The translations under genes and the position numbers were made by a program. The notes under the pieces were generated by a model. The model was not told where the DNA came from, searched no databases, and worked only from the letters and a program-made list of their open reading frames with translations. A stretch of 36,382 nt of DNA from assembly GCA_002359495.1 (NCBI GenBank), contig DENB01000002.1:21745-58126 (forward strand). The letters run 5' to 3'. Each line of letters begins with the position of its first letter. The first letter of the stretch is position 1. This DNA comes from Enterobacteriaceae bacterium UBA2655 (lineage in GTDB: Bacteria; Pseudomonadota; Gammaproteobacteria; Enterobacterales; Enterobacteriaceae). Positions 1 to 12,000 of the stretch are shown here, piece after piece.

Positions 1-3000
1 GGCGCGGACGGCAGCTGGAGCGTCAGCGTGCCTGCCGACGCGCTGGCGGCGCTGGCGGCCGGAACCGCGACCTTCAGCGTCAGCGTCAGCAACGCGGCGG
101 GCCTAAGCGCCAGCGCCAGCCATAGCTTCATCGTGGAACCCGCGGTGGGCGAACCTGGCCTGATCGCCATCGTCGAACCGCTAAGCGGCGACGGCTACCT
201 GAACGCGCAGGAAGCGACGGCGGATCTTGCCGTCAGCGGCCGCACCTTCGGCGTGGCGCAGGGAACCCTCGTCAGCCTTAACTTTAACGGCAATAACTAC
301 AGCGGCACGGTGAATGCCGACGGCAGCTGGAACATCACTATTCCCTCCGCCGCGCTGGCGGGCATCGCCGACGGCACGCAGACGCTGACCGTCAGCGTGA
401 TCGACAGCAGCGGCAACGTGCTGGCCGACAGCGCATCGCTGATCGTGGCAGTCAATACGCTGCCCTCGGCGTCAACCGATACGCCGTTCGGGGATGGCGT
501 GCTGAATGGCGGCGAGGTCGCTGGCGGACAAACGCTGAGTGGCAACACCGGCGTTGTAGGCGACAATCAACAGGTGCAGGTCACGCTGAACGGGCAGACC
601 TACAGCGCCGCCGTCAACCCGGACGGCAGCTGGAGTCTCGATCTGCCCGCCAGCGCGCTTCAGCTGCTGCCGCAGGGGCCGAACAGCCTGACGGTGACAG
701 TGACGGACGCGGCGGGCAATAGCAGCAGCCAGACGCAAAACTTTACCGTCGACACCCAGACGCCGGCGCTGACCGTTAACCCGATCGCTGGCGATAACGT
801 GCTCAACAGCGTGGAAGCGGGCAGTGATCTCGCTGTCTCCGGCACCGCCGCGCCCGGCGGGCTGGTGACCGTCACCCTGAATAATCAGAACTACAGCGCC
901 ACGGCGGACGACAACGGCAACTGGAGCGTCACGGTGCCTGCCGCCGCCCTGGCCGACCTCGCCGACGGCAGCGCCTATGCGGTGAGCATCACCAGCAGCG
1001 ATGCGGCGGGCAACGTCGTCACCAGCTCGCAGACGCTCGCCGTCGATACCCAACTGCCGCCGCTGGCGGTGAACGCCCCCGGCGGCGACGGCGTGCTGAC
1101 CAACACCGATCTCAGCCAGCCGCTGATCCTGAGCGGCAGCGGCTCGCCGGGCGATACCGTGACCGCGACGCTGAACGGCGAAACCTATAACGGCGTCGTG
1201 GCCGATAACGGGCAGTGGACCATCGCCGTGCCCGTCAGCGTGCTGGGCGACCTGCCCGCAGGCAATAACCCGGTTACCGTGACGGTCACCGACGCCGTCG
1301 GCAACAGCGCCAGCCAGGAGAGCAATCTCAACGTCGTGGCGGCGACGCCGACGTTGCAAATCGATCCGCTGGGCGGCGATGGGGTGATCAACGCCGCTGA
1401 AGCCTCGCAGCCGCTGGCGATAACCGGCAGCGGAACCGCAGGCGATACCATCAGCGTCAGCCTGAACGGACAGACCTATACCGCCACCGTCGACGGCAAC
1501 GGCGACTGGAGCGTCTCCATTCCGGTCAGCGATCTCGCGCTGATCCCCTCAGGCGACCAGCCGCTGCCGGTCACCATTACCGCTACCGATCCGCAAGGCA
1601 ATATCAGCAGCAATAATGGCGAAGATACGCTGGTGTTCAACACCACGCCGCCGGTAGTGACCATTACCCAGCCCGCCAGCGACGGTTATATCAACAATAC
1701 CGAGAGCGGCCAGGATCTGGTGCTGAGCGGCAGCGGCGGCACGCCGGGCAATGAGGTCTCGGTCGGTTTCGCCGATGCGACTTATTCCGCAACCGTCGAT
1801 GAAAACGGCAACTGGAGCGTTACCGTTCCGGCCGCCACCGTAGGCGCCCTGGATGACGGCATCTATCCGGTGACCGTCACCGTGACCGACAGCGCAGGCA
1901 ATGCGACCACCAGCGTTTCCGACGTGACGGTGGCGGCGAATGCGTTGCCGACGCTGACCCTTGATCCCTTTGCTGGCGACGGCGTGCTGGATCGCGCCGA
2001 ACAACTCAGTGATCTGCAGGTCACCGGCACCACTACCAACGTCACGCCCGGCCAGACGGTTACCGTTAGCATTAACGGCTCCAGCTATGACGGCGTGGTG
2101 CAGCCAGGCGGCGGCTGGAGCGTGACGCTGCCAGCGGGCGCGCTGTCCGGGCTTACCGGCACGCAAAGCTATACCGTGACCGTTGCCGATGTGGCGGGCA
2201 ACACGGCGGGGCCGGTGACAGGCACCTATACCGTCCTGGAGACCCTCGATCCTCTGCTGGCCGTTTCGCCGATCGCCGGCGACGGCACGCTGAACGCCCT
2301 TGAGGCGGCGGTGGACCTGACGATTAACGGCAGTTCGGCCAACCTGCCGACCGGAACGCAGGTCAACGTAGTACTTAACGGCATCACCTATACCGCCCTG
2401 ACGCAAGAGGGCGGCAGCTGGACGCTCACTATCCCGACCGCCGATCTCGGCGCGCTCGCTCAGGGCGACCAGACGCTGACCGTTACCGCGCCCGGCGTTG
2501 AAATTACGCAGACGCTGAACGTAGCGACCGCGCCGCTGCCGATGCCGACGATTGAAACGCCCTTCGGCGACGGCGTGCTGGACAGCGCCGAAGCCGCCAG
2601 CGTTCAGACCCTGAGCGGCAATACCAACCTGACCGGCGCCGGACAGGGCGTGCAGGTGGTGATCGGCAACGTCAGCTATGCAGCGACTGTCGACGACCAG
2701 GGCAACTGGAGCGTCGATCTTCCCCCCAGCGCGCTGCAGGCGCTCGCCCAGGGCAACAACATCCTGACGGTGATCAGCAGCGATGCGGCGGGCAACAGCA
2801 ACAGCGCCACGGCAACGGTGCTGGTGGATAGCGCCGCGCCGACCCTTGTCGTGAATCCGGTAGCGGGCGATAACCTCATCAGCGCCGACGAGGCGCAGAA
2901 CGATCTCGCCATTACCGGCAGCGTCGCGCCCGGCAGTACGGTAGCGCTTGAGTTGGGCGGCACGACCTATTCCGCCGTTGTGGCGGCAGATGGCAGCTGG

Positions 3001-6000
3001 AGCGCCACGATTCCCGCTGCGGATTTGCAGGCGCTGAACGACGGGCGCTACGATCTGAACGTCACCGTCACCTCGCCGGGCGGCAATGAGGTTACCAGCG
3101 CTTATCCGCTGACAGTCGACGCCACGGCGCCGGACTTTAGCGTGAATACGCCAGCCGGCGACGGGACGCTGAACGCCAGCGAACAGAGCGCGCCGCTGAT
3201 CCTGAGCGGCACCGGCAGCGACGGCGATAACGTCAACGTCGAGCTGAACGGCGTCAGCTATAGCACCACCGTCGACAGCACCGGCAACTGGTCGGTTGAA
3301 GTGCCCGCCAGCGACCTTGCCGCACTGAATAACGGCAGCAACCCCATCAACGTGACCGTCAGCGATGCGGCAGGCAACAGCAGCACGCAGCAGATTCCGT
3401 TAACCGTCGACACGACGCCGCCGCCTGCGACCGTCGATCCGGTCGGCGGCGACGGCACGCTGAACAGCAGCGAACTGACCCAGCCGCTGATCCTGAGCGG
3501 CAGTGGACAGTATGGCGACAGCGTACAGGCTGAGCTGAACGGCAGATTCTACCGCACGCTGGTCGCCGTGAACGGACGCTGGACCTTGCAGATCCCGGAA
3601 ACCGATTTGGCGACGCTGCCCAACGGGCAGAATCCGCTCACCATTACCGTGACCGATGCGCAGGGCAACCAGACCGTGCAGACCTCGACGCTGTTCGTGG
3701 ATGCCGATCCGGCCACGCAGCCGACGCTGAGCGTGGACGGCGCCGCCTTCGCCGTCAATGGCATTGTGGATGCCGCCGAGCTGCAGCAGCCGCAAACCCT
3801 GACCGGCACCACCACTAACGTCGAGCAGGGACAGCAGGTGATTGTGACGCTGAACGGCGCGAGCTACAGCGGCGTAGTAGACGCCAGCGGCGCCTGGAGC
3901 GTGACCCTGCCTGCCGGCGCGTTCGCCGGCCTGAACGACGGCAGCCAGACGCTCAGCGTGAGCGTCGATGACGCCGCCGGAAACAGCGCCAGCGCCGACG
4001 TCGCCTATCAAATCAATACCAGCGCCAGCAGCATCGCCGTGGCGCCGATCACCGGCGATAACTACCTGAACGCGGCGGAAGCGGCGGCGGGCTTCGCCAT
4101 CAGCGGCAGCACCAGCAATGTCGCTGCGGGCACGTTGGTCACGGTCACGTTGAACGGCGTGGCCTACAGCGCCGCCGTTAACGCCGATGGCAGCTGGAGC
4201 GCTGCCGTGCCCGCCGGCGCGCTGAACGGCGTGCCTGACGGCGCCCTGACGCTCGCCACCAGCGTGGTCGATGCGGCGGGCAATACCGTCACCAGCAGCG
4301 GCACGCTGAATCTGCTGGTGGCGACGCCGCCGCAGCCGACGCTCAATCCCGCCTTCGGCGACGGTTCGCTGAACGCTCAGGATGTCACCGCCGTCGGCAC
4401 GCTGACCGGCAGTTCCGGCATCGCCGGCGACGGCCAGAACGTCAGCGTGCTGCTCAACGGCGTCAGCTACAGCGGCACGGTCGACAGCGCAGGCAACTGG
4501 AGCGTCAGCCTGCCCGCCGACGCGCTGGCCGCGCTGCCGCAGGGAAATAACGCTTACAGCGTGACGCTGACCGATATCGCCGGCAACAGCGCGACCGCCG
4601 ACGGTAGCGTGCTGGTGGATACCGCCGCGCCGACGCTCAGCGTCAATCCGCCGTCGGGCGATGGCGTGCTCAACGCCGCCGAAGTGACGCAGCCGCTCGA
4701 TCTGACCGGCAGCAGCGACCCGAACGCGCAAATCGTCGCTAGCTTTAACGGCGCGACCTACAGCACCACCGCCGACGCCAACGGCAATTGGACCCTGACG
4801 CTGCCTGCCACGGCCTTCGGCGGCCTTGTCGACGCCGCTTATCCGCTCTCCGTCAGCGCCACCGACGGCGCGGGCAACATCACCAGCAGCGACACCACGC
4901 TGGCGGTGAAAGCCAGCGCCGCCAGCCTGCCGGTGCTGACGGTTGACGCCTTCGCCGGCGACAACATCATTGACGGCGCGGAGCGTCAGACCGATCAGCT
5001 GCTGAGCGGCACCGCCGCTAACGTCGAACCGGGACAAATCGTTACCGTGACGCTGGGCACCCAGGTGTTTACCGCCCAGGTGCAGGCGAGCGGCAGCTGG
5101 AGCCTGACGGTCAGCGCCGGCGCGCTGCAGCAGATCGCCGACGGCACTTCTACGCTGAGCGTGGCGGTCACCGACGCGGCGGGCAACCCCGCCAGCCAGG
5201 ATGTGGCCCTGACCTTTAACAGCATCGCTTCCGGCCTCTCGCTGGATGCGGTCAGCGACGATAACTACCTGAACGCGCAGGAGGCGGACCAGCCGTTGAT
5301 CGTCACCGGCAGCTCGGCGAACGTGCCGGAGGGTAGCGTCGTTACGCTGCTGCTTAACAACCAAACCTACAGCGCGCAGGTCGCGACGGGCGGACGCTGG
5401 AGCATTATCGTGCCTGCCGAGGCGCTGAGCGCGCTGCCGGACGGCGCGAATGCACTGACCGTCACCACCACCGATACGGCGGGAACCCCTCTCAGCAGCA
5501 GCAGCACTCTGAACGTATTGGTGAGCAATCTGCCCGATCCTGCTGTGACTTCCGCCTTCGGCGACGGCACGCTTAACGCCAGCGAACTGACCGCCGCTCA
5601 GACGATCGCCGGGACCACCGGCGTCAGCGGCGACGGACAGACGGTGAGCGTCGCCTTCAACGGCGTTGATTATCCGGCTACCGTCGACGTGAACGGCAAC
5701 TGGAGCCTGACGCTGCCGACGAGCGCCCTGACCGGGCTGACCGACGGCCCGCTGACCTATACCGTCACCGCCACTGACGCGGCCGGCAATATCAGTACGG
5801 CTGACGCCAGCGTCACGGTAGACGTCACGCCGCCGACCCTGACCATCAACGCGGTCGCGGGCGACGACATCGTCAACGCCGTGGAAAGCAACGCGGTGAT
5901 TACGCTGAGCGGCGACACCGACGCCGGCGAAGGCCAGATCGTGACCATCACCCTGAACGGCCAGGTCTGGACGACTGCGGTCGGCGCCGACAACAGCTGG

Positions 6001-9000
6001 TCGTTCGATCTGCCCGCCGGCGCGCTGGCGGGCATCGCCTCCGGCACCTATGTACTGACCACCACGGTCAGCGACGCGGCGGGCAACGCCTTTACCGAAA
6101 CCCGTGATATCACGGTGGCGACAGGCGCGCTCGGCGTACTGATCGATACGCCCTTCACGGATAGCTATCTGGGCAGCGACGAAGCCGCCGCAGGCCAGAC
6201 GCTCAGCGGCTCCACCGGCGTGACAGGCGCGGGCCAGAGCGTGGTGGTTAACCTGAACGGCATTGATTACGATGCCGACGTGGATGCGCAGGGCAACTGG
6301 TCGCTTCTGCTGGATAGCGGCACGCTGCAGGCGCTGCCGGAGGGCACCACTGCCATTGTGGTGACCGCGACCGATGCGGCGGGCAATACCGGCAGCATCG
6401 ACAGCAACGTCATCGTCGATTTCACGGCGCCCGGGCTGACGCTGGATCCTGTTTCAGGCGATAACGTTATTAACTCGCTGGAGGTGGCGCAGGACGTCAC
6501 CATCAGCGGCACCGCGTCGCTGGAGGATGCGGGCCAGCCGGTCAGCGTCACCTTTGTGTTTAACGGACAGAGCTACCAGACGCAGGTACTGAGCGACGGC
6601 ACCTGGAGCGTTATTTTACCCGCCAGCGTGATGCAGGGGTTGCCGGATGGCAGTTATGATATCGATGTTACGCTGACCGACGCGGCGGGCAACAGCACCA
6701 CCCTGACGGAAACCCTGACGCGCGATGCGGATCTGGTCGACCTGCCTGTTCTGACGCTCGATCCCATTAGCGCCGACGGTTACGTGAATGCCCAGGAGGC
6801 GGGTGCCGCGCTGGAGATCAGCGGCGGCAGCACCAGCCTGGAAGCCGGGCAGATCGTGACCGTGACGCTGAACGGTCAGAACTACAGCGACACCGTGGCG
6901 CAGGATGGCAGCTGGAGCATTTCCATTCCGGCCGATGTCGTCGGCGCGCTGGCGGATGGCGAGCAGAGCCTGACGGTGACGGCGGCTGACGCGACCGGCA
7001 ACCCGGCCAGCGTCAGCGGCAGCTTTACCGTGGTAGCCAGCGCCGCCGTGCAGCCGACCATTACCTTTAACGTCATCGCCGGCGACGACGTGCTGAACGC
7101 CCAGGAAGCGGGGCAACCGTTGACCCTCAGCGGCACCAGCACCAACCTGGATGGTCGTCTGATCACCGTGACGCTGAACGATATTGAGTACAGCGCGACG
7201 GCGGATGCGGATGGCAACTGGAGCATCAACGTGCCCGCCGCCGATCTGGGCAATTTGCCGCAGGGCCTCGTCGACATTAGCGCCAGCGCCACCGATCTGG
7301 CGGGCAATCCGGCCTCGGTCGCCGATGATTTTACCGTCAACAGCGATGCGCCGGCGCTGACCGGTCTTACCCTGAGCGCAGGCGCTGACCTCAGCCTGGC
7401 GGAGGCACTGGCGGGACTGACGGTCAGCGGCAGCAGCGATCCGGTGGCGGCGGGCGATGCGCCCACGACGGTAACGGTCGCGCTGAACGGCGTCAGCTAT
7501 ACCACCACGGTGGGCGCTGACGGCGCCTGGAGCCTGACCATTCCGCCGGCGGATCTGCAGCAGTTGCAGGATGGCGCGCAGACGGTAACGGTGCGCATCG
7601 TCGATGCGGACGGCAACGCCATCGACGGCAGCGCGCCGCTGAACGTCATCATTAATAACCTGCCGACGCTGACGCTGAATACCACCGGTACGCCGTTCGC
7701 CGACGGCTTCCTGAGCCAGAGCGAGTCGACCGGCGAAACCACGTTGACTGGCGCCGCCACGAACCTGGCGGAAGGTACGCCGATTACCGTCACCATCGGC
7801 ACGCTCTCCTATGACACCACGGTGGTGAACAGCGCCTGGAACCTGACCATTCCGGCCGGCGATCTCGCCGCGCTGACCGATGGCGTGACTGAGATCGCCG
7901 TCAGCGCCAGCGACGCGGCAGGCAACCCGGCGCAGGCGACCAGCGGACTGGAAGTGCTCTTTACGCCGCCGGCCGATCCGGTGATTACCGCTCCGCTGTT
8001 TGGCGATAACACGCTGAACGCCGGCGAAGCGGCGACGGCCCAGCAGGTTAGCGGCACCGCGACGCTGGTCGACGGCCAGACCCTGACGGTGAGCGTCGAC
8101 GGCACGCCGGTGGCGGTCACGGTCGATCAAAACGGCAACTGGACCGCGACCCTGACGCCGGAACAGCTCGGCGCGCTGCAGGACGGCACCCATACCCTGA
8201 CGGTCACCACCACCGATCTCGCCGGCAACAGCAGCGACGCGACGCAGGACTTCACCGTGGCGACCGCGGCGATTACCCCGCCGACGCTGGATACGGCGTT
8301 TGGCGATAACATTCTCAACTTTAGCGAAGCGCAAACCGACGGCGTGCTCTCCGGGCAGCTGGGCGCCGACAATGCGCAATCCGTTACGGTCAACATCAAC
8401 GGCACGATCTATAACGCCGCTATCGATACGGCGGCCGGCACCTGGTCGCTGACGATCCCGACCGCCACGCTGCGCGGATTGCCGGACGGCACCTGGCCGG
8501 TAACCGTCACCGTGACCGACGACGTGGGCAACAGCAACGCCTTCAGCTCCGCGCTGCAGGTCGCTATCAATACCCTGCCGGACGCCACCTTTACGCTGCC
8601 GTTCGGCAACGGCGCGCTGAGCGCGGCTGAGGCGACGACGCCGCAGCTGCTGAACGGCAATACCGGCATCACCGGCACGGGGCAAGCCGTTAGCGTGGTG
8701 ATCAGCGGTCTGAACGACGGCGCGGGCGACACCCCGTTCAGCGCCACCGTCGACGCCAGCACCGGTAACTGGTCGCTGGAACTGACCCCGGCGCAGATGC
8801 AGTCGCTGGCGAACGGCCAACATACCATTACCGTCACCGCCACCGATTTTGCGCAAAACAGCGATACCGTGACCCAGACGGTCACTACCGGCACGCAGCC
8901 GGTGACGCCGACCTTTGACGACACGGCATCGCTTGGCGCCGACGGCGTGCTGAGTATTGCAGAAGCGACGGCTGGCGTGACGCTGACCGGTTCTACCGGT

Positions 9001-12000
9001 TCGACGGGCGCCAGTCAGGTCGTCAGCGTGACGGTGGATGCCAACGGCGCGCGCTATCTGGGCACGGTAGGGGAGGACGGCACCTGGAGCGTAGATATCC
9101 CGGCGCGCGCGCTGCTCGCCATCGGCACCGGCCCGCATACCTTCAACGTCACCATTACCGATGCGGCGGGCAACACCACCACTACGCCGTTCAACTTTGA
9201 CGCGGCGCTCACCGCGCCGACGCCGACGGTAGATCCGGCGTTTGATACTGGCTATCTCAACGCGCAGGCGGTGGATAACGGCTTTACCTTAACCGGCACC
9301 ACCGGCGTAACCGGCGACGGCCAGTCGGTAGTGGTGACGATGGGCAACCAGAGCTACGGCGCGGCTGACGGCTTAACGGTCGACGCCGACGGCGTCTGGT
9401 CGCTGCCGCTGACCAACCCGCAGCTGACGACCTTTACCGACGGAACCTATCCGGTAACGGTAACCGCGACGGACGCTTACGGTAATGCCGCTACCATCAC
9501 CAACACGCTGACGGTCGATACTACGCCGCCAGCGCTGAATAACGTCGCTTTCGCCGGCGACAACGTTCTCGATTACGTCGAGTCGCAATCGCCTCAGTTA
9601 TTGAGCGGCAGCGCAACCGGCGCCGAGCCGGGCTCGCTGGTCAGCGTCGCCTTTAACGGACAGACCGCCTCCACTACGGTTAACGGCGACGGCAGCTGGA
9701 GTATTCTGCTGAACGCCGCGCAGGTCGCTACCTTTACCGCCGACAGCACTATCCAGGTCACCCTGACCGATCTGGCGGGCAACCCGGTGACACTGCCGGT
9801 GGACGTAACGGTCAACCTGACGCCGCCGGTGGGCCTGTCAGCGGTACTGAATCCTATCAGCGACGATAACCTGATTAACGCCGCCGACGGCACCAGCACC
9901 ACGCTGACCGGTACGGTATCCGATGCAACGGCGGCGGTAGCGGTGACTATTAACGGCGCCACCACCGCCGCCACGGTAAATCCTGACGGCACCTGGAGCC
10001 TGACGGTCGATACCGCCGTGTTCGGCGATAACGCCACCGTGCCGGTGACGGTAACCGCCACGGATACTACCGGCACCTTTACCACCAGCAGCAACGTGGT
10101 GGTGGATCGCACCGTTCCAACGCTGACCATCAACGCCTTTACCGGCGACGGCTATGTCAACGCGGCGGAAAGCGAAACCCGCCAGTTCATTACCGGCACC
10201 GCCGATCAGGCGGACGCAGGGCGCTTCGTGCAGGTTTCGCTTAACGGCAGAACCTATAGCGCCGTGGTCCAGACCGACGGCAGCTGGTCGGCGACCGTGC
10301 CTGCCGCCGACATGCAGGCGTTGCCGGAAGGCGCGCAGCAGATCAGCGCGTCACTCAGCGATGCCGCCGGCAATACCGGCACGGCGACCCAGTCGGTGAC
10401 GGTAGATACCGCGGCGCCGCTGATCCAGGTTGACGCCATCCTCGGCGATAACATCCTGAACGCCGCGGAAATCGCGCTGGGCACGGTGCTTAATGGCCGG
10501 GTGATCAACGCGCAGGGCAATGAGACGATAGGGCTTTACGCCGGTGACGCCAATCCTATCGCCACCGCCACGGTTAACCCCGACGGCACCTTCAGTTTTG
10601 ACCTGACGCCGGGCGTGTTGGGCAGCCTGACCGACGGCACGCTGCTGTTCGGCCTGCGCGTCAGCGATCCGGCAGGCAACCAGACCGACGCCACCGTCAC
10701 CATCAACAAAGTGGTCAACAGCGCGCTTAACGTGGTGGTGGACTCCATCTTCGGCGACGGCTTCCTGAACGCCGCCGATACCGCCGTGGCGCAGACGATT
10801 ACCGGTACGGTGGCGTCGGTTGGCGCCGGTTCGGTGGTCAGCGTGGCGCTGGGCGATATCACCCTCAGCACCACGGTGGCGCAAGATGGCCGCTGGTCGA
10901 TCACCGTGCAGCCGGAAGTGCTGCAAACCCTGACGGACGGCAACCTGACGGCTAACGTGACCGTGACTGACGCCAACGGCAACGTCGCCAGCACCACCGG
11001 CGCGCTGACCACCATCGTCGACAACCTGCCGGTGGTGAATGCCCTGACCGGGCTGTTCGGCGGCGATAATCTGCTGAACATTGCAGAATCGCTGGTCGAT
11101 CAGACGGTGAGCGGCACCGTCGGCAATGCGGCGGCGGGATCGCAGGTCACCGTCTCGCTTGGCAGTCGAACTTATACTGCCACCGTCCAGGCGGGAGGCA
11201 ACTGGAGCGTTACGCTGCCGACAGCCGATCTCGCTTCGCTGCTGAACGGTAACCTGACGCTGGGCGTCAGCGTCACTGATGTGGCTGGCAACGTGGCGTC
11301 TACCTCCGCCAACGTCGGCATCTTTACCGCGCAGCCGACTATCAGTCTGACCTCGCTGTTCGGCGACGGCATTCTGAATGCGGCCGATATTCTGACTAAC
11401 CAGACCATCAGCGGCGTGGTGAACAACGTGGCGGCAGGCAGCACCGTGAACCTGACGATCGGCGCCACCACCATCGGCACCGCCACTGTGGGCGAAAACG
11501 GCGCCTTTACCGCCACCGTCACGCCTGACATTCTGGGCGCGCTGGCGCAGGGCAATTTGACCCTGGGCGTTAACGTGCAGGGTCTGGCGGGCAACACCGC
11601 CAGCGCCAGCGCCACGGTGCAGGTCGACACCATTCTGCCAACGGTCACCATCAACCCGCTGTTCGGCGACGGTTTACTGAACGTAGCGGATGCGCTGGTT
11701 AATCAAACGATCAGCGGCGTGATCGGCAACGCAGAACCGGGCTCGCGCGTGACGGTCTCCGTAGCGGGCCAGCAGCTGGCGACCACCACCGACGCCAACG
11801 GCGGCTTCAGCGTGACGCTGACGCCAGCCATTCTGCAGGGCATCGCCGACGGCAACCTGACGGTGAACGTCAGCGTGACGGACAGCGCAGGCAACACCGC
11901 GACCAGCACCGTCGGCGCGCTGGTTGGCATTCACAACCTGCCGCAGATCACGCTGAACCCGCTATTCGGCGACGGCGTGCTTAACTTGGCGGAATCGTTG

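Noticed and set aside
3400..9138. Very long minus-strand ORFs inside the adhesin gene (for example 654 and 840 codons)
   Set aside because: They mirror the repeats of the + strand gene. High GC and strong codon bias keep the antisense frame free of stops. The products are His/Arg/Gly-rich and resemble no family.
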